Shown one piece after another: positions 1-8,698 of a DNA stretch of 64,000 nucleotides. The stretch lies in contig NZ_JACHXJ010000004.1 in the NCBI RefSeq assembly GCF_014192015.1, positions 525,327 through 589,326 on the forward strand, read 5' to 3'. How positions within the stretch are numbered: position 1 is the stretch's first letter; each line of letters starts with the position of its first letter. The translations under genes and the position numbers were made by a program. Origin of the DNA: Paenibacillus rhizosphaerae (GTDB taxonomy: Bacteria; Bacillota; Bacilli; Paenibacillales; Paenibacillaceae). The notes under the pieces are model-generated. The model saw nothing but the letters and a program-made list of their open reading frames with translations. It was not told where the DNA came from and did no database searches.

Positions 1-992
1 TGAAGCTGTCGGCGCCGCACCGCATCGCGATGACCGGGACGCCGGTGGAGAACCGCCTTGGAGAGCTGTGGTCGATTTTCCAATTCCTCAATCCGGGTTA
101 TCTCGGTTCCTCCACTTCGTTCCGGCAGCGGTACACGACGGGGGAGGTCGCGCCAGGGAAGCTGCAGGAGCTGCATAAGCTTGTATCGCCTTTCATGATG
201 AGACGCCTGAAGAGCGATCCCGACATCCGCAAGGATCTGCCGGAAAAGCTGGAAATTAAGTCTTACTGCACGCTGACCGAGGTACAGGGAGCGATGTACC
301 AGTCGGTCGTGGACCAGATGATGGGCCAGATCGGACAGCAGACAGGGATCGCCCGGAAAGGGCTGGTGCTGTCCTCGCTGACGAAGCTGAAGCAGATTTG
401 CGACTCGCCGCTTCTGCTCGGCAGGGAAGACGCGCGGGGCGCCAAGGCCGAGTCTTCGGGGAAAATGGAGCGGCTCTTCGATCTGCTTGACAACATCCAG
501 GAAAACCGGGAGTCGGCGCTGATCTTCACGCAGTACGTGGCGATGGGGCATCTTCTGGTGTCCCGGCTGAAGGAGCGTTACGGCAGGGCGCCGTTTTTCC
601 TTCATGGCGGCGTGTCCAAACAGGAGCGCGACGACATGGTTCTTGCCTTTCAGGAGGGCGAGGGCCCGTCCTTCTTTGTATTGTCGCTGAAGGCGGGGGG
701 CGTCGGTCTGAATCTGACCCGGGCCAATCATGTTCTGCATTACGACCGGTGGTGGAATCCGGCGGTGGAGAACCAGGCGACGGACCGGGTATTCCGGATC
801 GGACAGCAGAAAAACGTGCAGGTTCACAAGCTGATCTGCCAAGGGACGCTCGAGGAACGGATCGATGAGCTGATTGAACATAAAAAGTCGCTTTCCGAGC
901 AGGTCGTCGGTTCGGGAGAAACGTGGCTGACCGAGATGTCGGATCACGAGCTGAAGGAACTGATCATGCTGCAAGGGGAAGACTGGATGTAG
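1..992 (+). CDS. SNF2-family DEAD/DEAH helicase, C-terminal part (5' end outside window)
   Basis: ATP-dependent DNA translocase of the SNF2/RapA superfamily; only the C-terminal part lies in the window. The reading frame is open from base 3 and runs upstream out of the window, so no start can be assigned; the first internal ATG is at 30. Visible motifs are TGTPVENRLGELWS (motif III region and start of the linker), GVGLNLT (motif V) and DRVFRIGQQKNVQVHKL (motif VI with the arginine finger), then a short tail ending LQGEDWM. These are standard for bacterial SNF2 enzymes of the YwqA type. The next gene encodes a small protein with a zinc-type Cys/His motif, as expected for a partner of these helicases. 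The family is secure, the cellular role is not. Confidence 0.93.
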   Translation, partial: KLSAPHRIAMTGTPVENRLGELWSIFQFLNPGYLGSSTSFRQRYTTGEVAPGKLQELHKLVSPFMMRRLKSDPDIRKDLPEKLEIKSYCTLTEVQGAMYQSVVDQMMGQIGQQTGIARKGLVLSSLTKLKQICDSPLLLGREDARGAKAESSGKMERLFDLLDNIQENRESALIFTQYVAMGHLLVSRLKERYGRAPFFLHGGVSKQERDDMVLAFQEGEGPSFFVLSLKAGGVGLNLTRANHVLHYDRWWNPAVENQATDRVFRIGQQKNVQVHKLICQGTLEERIDELIEHKKSLSEQVVGSGETWLTEMSDHELKELIMLQGEDWM

Positions 993-1153
993 GATGCAGA
1001 ATTGGCTTTGAGCCTTCTAAGCCAGATTAAGGCTGTACCTTGATCGCGCTTCGGATGGAAATGATATGAAGTAGTTTCTGCAAGGGTATACTATGGTTCA
1101 GCGCAGCAGTGCAGGAGGCTGATTCAGAGTCTCCACAAAGGAGGGAACAAAGG

Positions 1154-1924
1154 ATGAAGGCACAAGGCAAAGACCGAACGGAGCTGATCGTGGAAGCGGA
1201 ACCCGGATTGATCCGGGCCCAAGGGAAAACAGCAGAAGGCCGCGAGGAATGGAACCTCGGCATTCCGGTGACGGCAGACGGAGAAGTGCCCGCAGATGCC
1301 ATTGTGGAGAGGCTGGCCGATTGCCCCGCCGACCTGTATTTACTGCTTCAGGGCAGCCGGCTGCCCTGGCTGGATGAGCTGCTGGGGCAAGACGCCCTGA
1401 CTTGGAGCGAGGCGGTCTGCCGCTGCGGCACAGACGGATGCTCCCACGCTTCGCAGTCAATGCTGGCCATCCGTCAGCGCTTGGCGGAGGAGCCGCTTCT
1501 AATGCTGGCGCTGCTGGGGCTTCCCCGCGAGGAGCTGCTCGGCCGGGTCTTCGGCGACTGGGCCGATTCCCTGCCGCCGGGTGACGCCAAGCTGGCCGCC
1601 GGCGATTTGTCCTCCCTTGAGGAGAAGGGCAAAGGCGGCCCGTCTCCCGGCGAATGGCTGGCGGAAGCGGCTCAGCAGGGCATGCTGCATGAGCCGGGAG
1701 CGCCGTACCGGGAGGTGGCCGTCGATCTGAAGGCGGTGCCCGCCAAGGATATGCCGGAGGAGGATTGGTCGGGCCTCCTGCCCAAGGTGACGGCAGCCCG
1801 GCAGGTGATCCGCTCGATCAAGTCGCAGACGGCGGCGAGAGCCAAGGAGCAGCTGAAGCGGGTACCATCGGCTGCCGCTGGGCTGGCCCCGGCTCCGGCT
1901 CCGGCTTCGGAGAACAGAACATGA
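1154..1924 (+). CDS. Conserved protein with compact SWIM-like Cys/His motif, next to SNF2 helicase
   Basis: A 256-residue cytoplasmic protein whose function I do not recognise. The ATG at 1154 is chosen because AAAGGAGGG lies just upstream; the in-frame ATG at 1109 has no such site. The sequence contains CRCGTDGCSH, which fits CxCx4CxH, a short version of the SWIM zinc finger (normally CxCx(6-25)CxH). It is followed by an AEEPLLMLALLGLPREELL segment like the region after the zinc finger in SWIM proteins, which often accompany bacterial SNF2 helicases. The C-terminus is Ala/Pro-rich and low in complexity. The stop overlaps the next start as ATGA. A role with the helicase is inference from position. 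Confidence 0.72.
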   Translation: MKAQGKDRTELIVEAEPGLIRAQGKTAEGREEWNLGIPVTADGEVPADAIVERLADCPADLYLLLQGSRLPWLDELLGQDALTWSEAVCRCGTDGCSHASQSMLAIRQRLAEEPLLMLALLGLPREELLGRVFGDWADSLPPGDAKLAAGDLSSLEEKGKGGPSPGEWLAEAAQQGMLHEPGAPYREVAVDLKAVPAKDMPEEDWSGLLPKVTAARQVIRSIKSQTAARAKEQLKRVPSAAAGLAPAPAPASENRT

Positions 1925-2763
1925 CCGGGCCGTCCCGCGCCGGAAGCCGGGGCGCCTGCCTTCTGGCGGCTCTGATGATTTCGGCGTCCGCTGTTCTTGG
2001 CGGCTGCGAGCGGTCGGAGGGGGCAGGACGGGAGAGCGGACAAGCCCTTCAGGCTCCCGGAGGTTCGGGTGCGGGAGGGCAGGCGGGCCTTGAGCGGGTC
2101 GCCGACCCCGTCCTGGCCAAGCGCAGCGAAAATTCGCTGCAGGCTACGGCCCGGACCGTGAACGGGAAGCAGGTGGTGACCAATCCGGATGCGGTCACCG
2201 TGGTGGTCAACAAGCAGCGCAGCCTTCCGGAAGGGTATGCGCCTGGCGATCTCGTAGAACCGGACGTGCCCTTTACGTTCGACGGGCACCATGAGAAACG
2301 GCAGCTGCGAAAGGAAGCCGCCGCCGCGCTCGAAAAGCTGTTCGCCGGGGCGTCGCAGGCCGGCTTGGAGCTGCGGGCCGTCTCCGGCTACCGCTCATAT
2401 GAGCGCCAGCAGGCCGTTTACGGGCAGCATGTCCGCACCAAGGGGGCCGAAGAAGCCGCCCGCGTCAGCGCCGTCCCTGGGACGAGCGAGCATCAGACGG
2501 GCCTGACGATGGACGTTTCGAGCCCCAGCGTCGGCAACGTGCTGGGGGCCGTATTCGGCTCATCCGAGGAAGGGCACTGGCTTGCGGCGCATGCGGCGGA
2601 ATACGGCTTTATCGTCCGGTATCCCGATGGACTGGAGAACGTGACCGGCTACGTGTACGAGCCGTGGCACATCCGCTATGTCGGAACGGACCTGGCACCG
2701 GATATCGCCCGCAGCGGGCTTGCGCTCGAGGATTATTTTGACGAAGCGAACATAAAGCTGTAA
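1921..2763 (+). CDS. M15-family D-alanyl-D-alanine carboxypeptidase (VanY-like) lipoprotein
   Basis: Peptidoglycan D,D-carboxypeptidase that trims the terminal D-Ala from stem peptides outside the membrane. The start at 1921 overlaps the previous stop as ATGA. It gives a lipoprotein signal with a lipobox ending LGGC, followed by a Gly/Ser/Gln-rich linker. The catalytic domain fills the C-terminal half. The zinc motif SEHQTGLTMD (about residues 189-198) supplies a His and an Asp ligand, and EPWHIRY (about 247) supplies the Glu and the last His. GYRSYERQ is the usual conserved stretch ahead of these. The length of 280 residues is normal for a lipid-anchored VanY/YodJ-type enzyme. Linkage to the helicase pair seems incidental. 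Confidence 0.9.
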   Translation: MTGPSRAGSRGACLLAALMISASAVLGGCERSEGAGRESGQALQAPGGSGAGGQAGLERVADPVLAKRSENSLQATARTVNGKQVVTNPDAVTVVVNKQRSLPEGYAPGDLVEPDVPFTFDGHHEKRQLRKEAAAALEKLFAGASQAGLELRAVSGYRSYERQQAVYGQHVRTKGAEEAARVSAVPGTSEHQTGLTMDVSSPSVGNVLGAVFGSSEEGHWLAAHAAEYGFIVRYPDGLENVTGYVYEPWHIRYVGTDLAPDIARSGLALEDYFDEANIKL

Positions 2764-2787
2764 CGGCGTTCACCTTGCTGTACGCCC

Positions 2788-2824
2788 AAAAGCCGTCCCC
2801 TCGTTAGGGGGACGGCTTTTTTTT
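2788..2824. terminator. Intrinsic terminator, probably bidirectional
   Basis: GCCGTCCCC (2792-2800) pairs with GGGGACGGC across a six-base loop, is flanked by A's on the left and is followed by eight T's. It lies 25 bases after the M15 peptidase stop. It also lies downstream of the convergent alarmone synthetase gene and can serve both. Confidence 0.9.
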
Positions 2825-2907
2825 CACTAGTCAAACATTATTTATCTTGATACCTGTCGCTGTTCTTCTTCGCAACCTTCAAGACAAAGCCAGGCTTTCA
2901 ATCGGCG

Positions 2908-3648
2908 TCAGCTTTCTTCCTCATGCATTTCATGCAGGGCTCCCTCGATCAAATCGCCATTCTCCGCAAGAATCTCCTGGCGGAGCCTGAGCATCTGGTG
3001 ATCCAGCTTGTCGGCGGCCAGGGAAGCTTCTTTCAGCTCGGCCACCACATGCGGCGGAACCTGCTTGTCATATTTGTAGAAAATAATATGCTCCATGCTC
3101 GCCCAGAAATCCATGGCCAGGGTTCGCATCTGGATTTCAACCTTCATCCAGCGGGTGCCTTCGATCAGGATCAGCGGCACGGCCACGATGACGTGCAGGC
3201 TCTGGTAGCCGTTCGGCTTCGGATGGGCGATATAATCCTTGACCTCGATCAGCCGGATGTCGTCGCGGTGGGATAAATGGTCAAGCAGCCGGTAAATGTC
3301 CTGGACAAACGCGCAGACGATCCGCATGCCGGCGATATCATGGATATGGTTCAGGATATTATCCATCGTCAGCTCATATCCTTTGCGCTCCATTTTGTTC
3401 ATGATGCTCTTGGGTTCCTTGATCCGGACCTTGATATGTTCGATAGGGCTGTAACCGTCCTGCAGCTTCAGTTCGGTCTTGATCAGCTTGATTTTGCTCT
3501 GAAGCTCCTCCAGGGCCAGTTTGTACAGCATCGGAAGCTTCTTCCACTCTTCAAATTGACGGAGCAGGTTGTTATCTATATCGAGCTGATGGAGGTCTTT
3601 CAACGTTACGGGACTTACGACTAGCTGTGGGTTCTGCTGTTCGTTCAT
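2908..3648 (-). CDS. Small alarmone synthetase (RelA/SpoT-domain GTP pyrophosphokinase)
   Basis: Transfers pyrophosphate from ATP to GDP or GTP, making (p)ppGpp in the stringent response. The protein has 246 residues and consists of a single synthetase domain, with no HD hydrolase, TGS or ACT domain, so it is a stand-alone small synthetase like YjbM (RelQ) or YwaC (RelP). Visible motifs are HIHDIAGMRI (about 101-110), NGYQSLH (146-152, the G-loop region with the stacking Tyr) and EIQMRTLAMDFWASMEH (from 171, with the catalytic Glu). The start ATG has AGGAGA seven bases upstream. I cannot decide between the RelQ and RelP subfamilies from motifs alone. Confidence 0.92.
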   Translation of the reverse strand: MNEQQNPQLVVSPVTLKDLHQLDIDNNLLRQFEEWKKLPMLYKLALEELQSKIKLIKTELKLQDGYSPIEHIKVRIKEPKSIMNKMERKGYELTMDNILNHIHDIAGMRIVCAFVQDIYRLLDHLSHRDDIRLIEVKDYIAHPKPNGYQSLHVIVAVPLILIEGTRWMKVEIQMRTLAMDFWASMEHIIFYKYDKQVPPHVVAELKEASLAADKLDHQMLRLRQEILAENGDLIEGALHEMHEEES

Positions 3649-3887
3649 GCCAATCTCCTACCTATCTGCAAATTGGGGTGCTGTAGAATGAAAGAAATGC
3701 CTTCTTTAAATCATTCTATCTATGGTTATATTTTACCTGAAAATAGGAGTGGGAAGCAAAGCAAGACGGCAGTGCAGCAATCCTGTAAAGGCCGCAAAAG
3801 CCCCTGCCATCCGCCCGGATTCCATGTACCGGGGTACCGGAAAGTCAGGCGGGACAAGGGCCGGAAAGGGACAGGGGGATCGTCCAT

Positions 3888-4256
3888 TTATTTGTTCAGA
3901 GGAGATCCTTCATACCCTTCATCGTGGTAGTCGGTATGCTGCATTTTACCTAAAATATTCATATCCTCGATCGTGCGCCGCGTTTTTTCGTCCCCGATCT
4001 CATGCAGATAAGCATACACGGCGATCAGTCTATCGTTATACTCATCAGCCGCATCATCATGGTCGGCCGATTTATACGGAACAAAGGTGCGCTTGAACGC
4101 ATACTCGTCTTCCTTGGTGAGATCCTCCAGCAGATCCCGCAGCTTCGACATTTCCGTCTCGGTCATCAGAACCTCATATTCGGCGGAGTCATTGGGCACA
4201 TCCTGAATCAGCTGATGGCTCACGGAAATATAATAACGCTTCTTATCGGTATCCAT
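3888..4256 (-). CDS. Conserved hypothetical protein, acidic, about 122 residues
   Basis: I do not recognise a named family. The start at 4256 (MDTDKKRYY) is preferred to the in-frame ATG at 4280 because GGGAGGA sits nine bases before it. The protein is soluble, with a beta-strand-like N-terminus (KKRYYISVSHQL) followed by a charged helical region rich in Asp, Glu and Lys, and no membrane segment or cysteine cluster. The N-terminal pattern resembles small proteins that store beta-hairpins for nucleotide or protein binding, but no function can be given. It sits alone between the alarmone synthetase and the helicase, all on the minus strand, with intergenic gaps that could hold separate promoters. 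Confidence 0.7.
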   Translation of the reverse strand: MDTDKKRYYISVSHQLIQDVPNDSAEYEVLMTETEMSKLRDLLEDLTKEDEYAFKRTFVPYKSADHDDAADEYNDRLIAVYAYLHEIGDEKTRRTIEDMNILGKMQHTDYHDEGYEGSPLNK

Positions 4257-4390
4257 AAGGCAGATTCCTCCCTTATCCATGGCATCCGCGCATCCCGCGT
4301 ATTGACAAGTCCCGGTGGATGCTCCGGACTGGCATGAACGCTTTTACTGCTTTTTACACGGGACCGGCCGGTTTGAATCAGGAAAACGCC

Positions 4391-6517
4391 TCAGCGTCTG
4401 GGTGAAACAGGCTTTGGCGAGTCCTGATGGGGCAGGATGCCGAAAGCTTCATGTAAAAAGCGGGAAGGCGCCGACGGCTTGCCGTGGTAGTACGCGGGCG
4501 AGCTGATATACAGCCTCTCTTTGGCCCGCGTGACCGCGACATAAGCGAGCCGCCGCTCCTCCTCCAGCGCCGCGGCCGCCAGCTGCTGCTCGTCCGTCAG
4601 CGCTTGCCCGGCTTTGGTATCCGCCGGAGGCTGCTTCTTCAAGGCGGAGCTGTGCGGCAAAATCCCTTCGCTTGCGCCGATCCAATACACCTGACGGAAC
4701 TCCAGCCCCTTGGCCCGGTGAATCGTCATGAGCTGAACGGCACTGCCGTTCTGTTCTTCCCGGGCCGCCTCCATCTGCTCATGGCGGGCTGTCAGCTCAT
4801 CCGCATAAGCCACGAACTCCTCTACGGTATCAAAGCGTCCCGCTGCGCTCTCGAACTCCTCCAGCGTATCGCTCACCGTTTCTTTATACTGGGTATAAAT
4901 CAGTGGATCGCCCGCCTGAAGGTACTTGTCATAGAACTGTCTGCGCATTTCCTGAATGGCATAGGCCGGTTTGAGGGACTTCAGCGACTTGATGAACCGG
5001 ATACGCTCTTTAACCGCCTCCTGCTGAAAAGGCTGAAGCCGTTCCCAGCGGGCGAGATGGATGAGCGGATACTTCTTGGCCTGGAGCTTCTCCTGCTGCC
5101 GGATATAAGCCATGCCGTCCTCTTTCGGTACATACAACGGGCCCAGCACGCTCTGCAGCGATTCCTTCCGCCGGGGCGTCAGGCCGAGCCGCAGGTGATC
5201 CATCAGCGGTTTGATCAAGGTCTGGTCATAGAACACCGGTGCGCTGCCGAACTGGACAAAAGGAATCCCGCTCAGCAGAAGCTGCTCCAGTACGGCGCGG
5301 CTGCTGTCGGACGTCCGGTGCAAAATGGCGATATCGACGTAGTCCAGCCCGTCCCGGCCGACATGCTCCTGGATATGCTGAACGACCCATCGTGCCTCTT
5401 CATCCGGGGTTGCAGGGGTCAAATACGCAGGCTTGAAGCCGCGGGCTCCCGCCGCGAGCAGCTCCTTGGGCCGGCGCTGCCGGTTATGCCGGACGAGGGC
5501 GCTCCCCAGGCCGAGAATCCGGCTGTCGCTCCGGTAATTGATGTTGAGATTCACAATTTTGGTGCCCGGATAGACGCGGTCGAACTCGAGGATCGATTCC
5601 TGCCGGGCTCCGTTAAACGAATAGATGGTCTGGTCATCGTCCCCGACGACCGCCAAATTGCGCCGGGGCTCCGCCAGCCGCCGGACCAGGTCGTACTGGA
5701 TTGCGTTGGTATCCTGAAATTCGTCGACCATCAAATAATGAAAGCGGTCCTGCAGCCGTTTCAGCGTAGCCGGGTTGTCGAGCAGCTTCCGGGCATGCAG
5801 GAGGATGTCGTCAAAATCCCACTGGTTCCGCTGTGTCTTCCAATCTTCATAGCCGAGCAGAATGCGTTTGACGGCTGATTCTTCTTTGGTCGCTTCAGGC
5901 AGGTCAGCCGGCCATCCGCCCTGCATTTTCCAGGCGGACAGCGCCGCAAGCAGCGTCTCGGGCTGATAGGATCCGGTGTGATCCAGGCGGCGCAACATCA
6001 TTTTCATGATGGTGTGCTGGGCCGTGAATTCGCCGAAAATTTGCTCGCTATATCCGTGCTGGCGGAGCAGCAGCAGTCCGAAGGAATGGAACGTCCTCGC
6101 TTCTACGGCACGGGCCGCGGCTGCGGAAATGCCGGGCATGCGTCCGATCCGTTCCTTGATCTCCTTGGCGGCCTTGCTCGTAAACGTAACCAGCAAAATC
6201 CGGGAACCCGGAATGCCGCGGACCGCGATCAGGTAAGCCGTCCGGGCGGCCAGGACGGTCGTTTTGCCGCAGCCGGCGCCCGCCAGGGCGAGCATTGGCC
6301 CGTCACCGTGGCGTACGGCATCGATCTGCGGTGCGTTCAACAGGATGCCCATCCGCTCCAGTTCGCGAAAGAAAAACGCATCCGCGTCGCCTGCGCCCAC
6401 CAGCTCCCGGCTGGTGGAGAGGGACGCGGGGCGTGCTTGGGGAACCGGTGAGGAAGAGGGCACCTTCGCAGGCACGCTATGTATCGAAACATTCAGATGT
6501 ATGGGGGGCTGAGCCAT
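4391..6517 (-). CDS. UvrD/Rep-family superfamily I DNA helicase
   Basis: ATP-dependent 3'-5' DNA helicase of the UvrD/PcrA/Rep type, 708 residues. The start at 6517 (MAQPPIHLNV) follows a textbook AAGGAGGT; the open frame extends 78 codons further upstream, but that part looks non-coding. Walker A is LAGAGCGKTT (about 79-88). Walker B is DEFQDT, followed by GDDDQTIYSFNGA (motif III). Near the C-terminus are TIHRAKGLEF (motif V) and YVAVTRAKERLY (motif VI). Residues 1-55 form a Ser/Pro-rich tail that standard PcrA lacks. A separate true pcrA is expected elsewhere in the genome, so this is probably an accessory paralogue like the B. subtilis YjcD helicase. Monocistronic. Confidence 0.93.
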   Translation of the reverse strand: MAQPPIHLNVSIHSVPAKVPSSSPVPQARPASLSTSRELVGAGDADAFFFRELERMGILLNAPQIDAVRHGDGPMLALAGAGCGKTTVLAARTAYLIAVRGIPGSRILLVTFTSKAAKEIKERIGRMPGISAAAARAVEARTFHSFGLLLLRQHGYSEQIFGEFTAQHTIMKMMLRRLDHTGSYQPETLLAALSAWKMQGGWPADLPEATKEESAVKRILLGYEDWKTQRNQWDFDDILLHARKLLDNPATLKRLQDRFHYLMVDEFQDTNAIQYDLVRRLAEPRRNLAVVGDDDQTIYSFNGARQESILEFDRVYPGTKIVNLNINYRSDSRILGLGSALVRHNRQRRPKELLAAGARGFKPAYLTPATPDEEARWVVQHIQEHVGRDGLDYVDIAILHRTSDSSRAVLEQLLLSGIPFVQFGSAPVFYDQTLIKPLMDHLRLGLTPRRKESLQSVLGPLYVPKEDGMAYIRQQEKLQAKKYPLIHLARWERLQPFQQEAVKERIRFIKSLKSLKPAYAIQEMRRQFYDKYLQAGDPLIYTQYKETVSDTLEEFESAAGRFDTVEEFVAYADELTARHEQMEAAREEQNGSAVQLMTIHRAKGLEFRQVYWIGASEGILPHSSALKKQPPADTKAGQALTDEQQLAAAALEEERRLAYVAVTRAKERLYISSPAYYHGKPSAPSRFLHEAFGILPHQDSPKPVSPRR

Positions 6518-6820
6518 CGATAAGACCTCCTTTTTCTGGCTGTAAGGGATTGCCTTTTTCACAAGTGCACTGTAAATTTGGTATGATATATGCACATCCG
6601 GAAGGATGCGCCTGCAGCCGCTCGATTCCAAGCCCCTAAATTCAAGGCATTTAACGGCAGGCTCGGATTTCACAGGAAAGCTCCGGCATGGTATCTTGGT
6701 AATAGGGCAGCCCGGGCAGCGGCCTGGGCGATGACATGGCCTTAAGGGCACAGATTACTATTGTAAATGATCATTTGGAATGAATAAATGGGATGAAATG
6801 GAAACTGGAGGAGAGAACTC
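6518..6820. other. Divergent intergenic region between helicase and zinc-ribbon gene
   Basis: About 300 bases with no convincing gene. A possible plus-strand promoter is TTCACA (6558-6563), 18 bases, TATGAT (6582-6587), which would give a leader of about 225 bases. The long open frame entering from the helicase side has no ribosome binding site. Nothing else is recognised. Confidence 0.4.
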
Positions 6821-7621
6821 ATGAACATTATTCAGCGCCTCAAAGAAGGGGCTAACCGCGCAACGGAAAAGGCTCAGGGAACGCTGGAGGTCGGCAAGCT
6901 GAACAGCCAGATTGCCGACATCGAACGGGAAATGGGCATTCACTACAGAGAGATGGGCAAAGTCTTCTATGAAGGCTACCGCATTGGCGATATGAGCAAG
7001 GCTGAGAAGGAAATGGTCGACCTGTGCAAATCCTGCGACCTGCTTCAGGAAGAAATCGATGAGCTGCGTACCCGGATTGCCGAGCTGAAAAACGAGCGGC
7101 TGTGCAAATGCGGTTACGTCGCTACGCTGGATGCCAACTTCTGTCCGTCCTGCGGAAGAAAGCTGGTGGATGATGGGGTGAAGCCGAGCGAGCCCGCCAA
7201 ACCGGTCGGTTTTGCTTTTGATGAAGAAGCGATTTTCGGCAACAAAGTCCAAGATGAGCCATCCTACCAGGAAGAACCGGAGGAGCGGGTATATTCCGGC
7301 CAGCAGGAAGCCGCAGCCGCGGTGGAACAGGATTATGATTATGAGTTTCCGATGAGGGAATCGTGGGATGATCTTGACCTTTCCGACGAAAATGACCCGG
7401 AAGCGGAACGGGAGCGGCGCCAGGCCGAGGAACTCGAGCGCGAGCGGGAACGCCAGCTGGAGCTGGACCGCCGCATCCGCTATTGGAAGGAGAACAGCGG
7501 AGACGGCGACACAGCGGCGCGTGAAGAAGGTCCACGCGATACGGTGAAATGCCAGATTTGCCGTGCAGACCTGCCTAAGGGCTCGAAGTGGTGCCCGAGA
7601 TGCGGCGCTGAACAGATTTAG
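6821..7621 (+). CDS. Zinc-ribbon protein with coiled-coil N-terminus
   Basis: A 266-residue cytoplasmic protein of unknown function. The ATG follows GGAGGAGAGAACTC. Residues 1-90 form a charged helical segment with heptad character (IADIEREMGIHYREMGKVFY and onward). It leads into a zinc ribbon with Cys95, Cys97, Cys108 and Cys111. The middle is acidic and then strongly helical (EREREQ-type repeats, about 200-222). A second zinc ribbon closes the protein, with Cys pairs at 244/247 and 258/261 (CQIC, CPRC). Two terminal ribbons joined by a long helix suggest a scaffold or a nucleic-acid or protein binding adaptor. This is inference. It is not obviously in an operon with its neighbours. Confidence 0.85.
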   Translation: MNIIQRLKEGANRATEKAQGTLEVGKLNSQIADIEREMGIHYREMGKVFYEGYRIGDMSKAEKEMVDLCKSCDLLQEEIDELRTRIAELKNERLCKCGYVATLDANFCPSCGRKLVDDGVKPSEPAKPVGFAFDEEAIFGNKVQDEPSYQEEPEERVYSGQQEAAAAVEQDYDYEFPMRESWDDLDLSDENDPEAERERRQAEELERERERQLELDRRIRYWKENSGDGDTAAREEGPRDTVKCQICRADLPKGSKWCPRCGAEQI

Positions 7622-7705
7622 GTGTGTGACACACAAACGATTACGCTTAATAGAAGCTTTTCTGGCGGACAGCGGTTTTAGGCAGCTTTGGGAGGACAAA
7701 ACGTA

Positions 7706-8569
7706 ATGGAACAACTGCTACATCATCTGCGGAATCTGGGATTCACGGAGATGGAAGCGAAAATAATGGTGGAGCTGGCGGGCAAAGGCCCGTCCTCCGG
7801 ATATGAGGTGGCCAAGGGGCTGGGTGTGTCCCGTTCCAATGTGTACTCTACGCTGCAGCGGTTATGCCAGCAGGGATATCTGCACCGCAGCGAAGGGGAT
7901 CCGGTCCGCTACAGCATGCTGAAGACGGAGGAGCTCACCCGGATGATCGCGGGGCAGATGAAGGAATCGCTTTCGTTCATCGAAAACCGGATGCCGCGGG
8001 TGGAGCCGGATCAGCAGCCCTTCTACAACGTGGGAGGGGACCGGAACGTTATGGAGGCGCTGGCCAGAGAGCTCGAGCGGGCGGAGCACGAAATCGTCGT
8101 CGACGTTTGGCGCGAGGAAGCGGCTTTGATGCGCAGCGAGCTGGAGCAGGCGGAGCAACGGGGGGTGAAGCTGCTGTGGTCCTGTATTGGCAGCGACACC
8201 GGCATGGAGCGGCTTCTTCCCTTGTCGGCGTGGAATCCGGGCGCAGGGGAGCGGCATGCTTTGAGAGGCCGCAAGTTCTCCTTCGTCATTGACCGCCGCT
8301 GGTGCATGCTGGGCATGCGCGGGGAGGACTGCGCCACGCAGGCGCTCGTCACCGAGCATCCCGTGATGGTGGAACTGCTGCTTCACCATTTTACACAGGA
8401 AATGGTACTCTACGAAGTGGAGCAGGACCTGGGCGGCGAGCTTGCGGAGCGGTACGGTCCGGCTTACGAACGGATCTACCGCAAGTATGTGGAAATCGAT
8501 CCGCGTGAGGCTGGGTCGGAAGTCATCGGGGATTTCGAGGGTCCTGAGAATTCGGATGAAGAAGTATAA
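7706..8569 (+). CDS. TrmB-family transcriptional regulator
   Basis: A DNA-binding regulator of 287 residues. The ATG at 7706 follows GGGAGGA; an upstream in-frame TTG at 7688 overlaps that site and is rejected. Residues 1-70 form the TrmB winged helix (LGFTEMEAKIMVEL, then GYEVAKGLGVSRSNVYSTLQRL as the recognition region). The C-terminal 200 residues look like the PLD-like effector domain of TrmB proteins that sense sugars, with segments such as HEIVVDVWREEAALMRSEL and FSFVIDRRWCMLGMRG. The tail is acidic (GPENSDEEV). The target is unknown: neither neighbour is a sugar gene, so it may act elsewhere or on itself. Confidence 0.88.
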   Translation: MEQLLHHLRNLGFTEMEAKIMVELAGKGPSSGYEVAKGLGVSRSNVYSTLQRLCQQGYLHRSEGDPVRYSMLKTEELTRMIAGQMKESLSFIENRMPRVEPDQQPFYNVGGDRNVMEALARELERAEHEIVVDVWREEAALMRSELEQAEQRGVKLLWSCIGSDTGMERLLPLSAWNPGAGERHALRGRKFSFVIDRRWCMLGMRGEDCATQALVTEHPVMVELLLHHFTQEMVLYEVEQDLGGELAERYGPAYERIYRKYVEIDPREAGSEVIGDFEGPENSDEEV

Positions 8570-8577
8570 GCGCGATA

Positions 8578-8609
8578 ACGGGTACCGTCGAGACGGGACC
8601 CGTTTTGTC
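8578..8609 (+). terminator. Intrinsic terminator of the TrmB-type gene
   Basis: ACGGGT (8578-8583) and CCGTC (8585-8589) pair with GACGG and ACCCGT (ending 8603) around a tiny loop, with a short T-rich tail. It lies nine bases after the stop. Confidence 0.75.
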
Positions 8610-8698
8610 TAATGAAGACCGACGTTAGATGGTTCATGACATAAACGATTCTCTGCGACGGATCGGCCGCGCCGGGGTCTCGGCATGTGCTGATTCCA

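Noticed and set aside
3673..3930. 85-codon frame between the alarmone synthetase and the 122-residue protein gene
   Set aside because: No ribosome binding site, Arg/Lys/Gly-rich random-looking peptide, overlaps the end of the real gene on the other strand.
4484..5878. 464-codon open frame on the plus strand
   Set aside because: Antisense to the UvrD-type helicase, whose motifs are intact on the other strand.
6518..6751. Upstream extension of the helicase frame by 78 codons
   Set aside because: Residues such as MPLRPCHRPGRC look like translated non-coding DNA, and AAGGAGGT marks the start at 6517.
6758..7714. 318-codon frame on the minus strand with hydrophobic stretches
   Set aside because: Antisense to the zinc-ribbon gene, which has a strong ribosome binding site and clear Cys motifs. 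The hydrophobicity comes from reverse-reading acidic and Lys codons.
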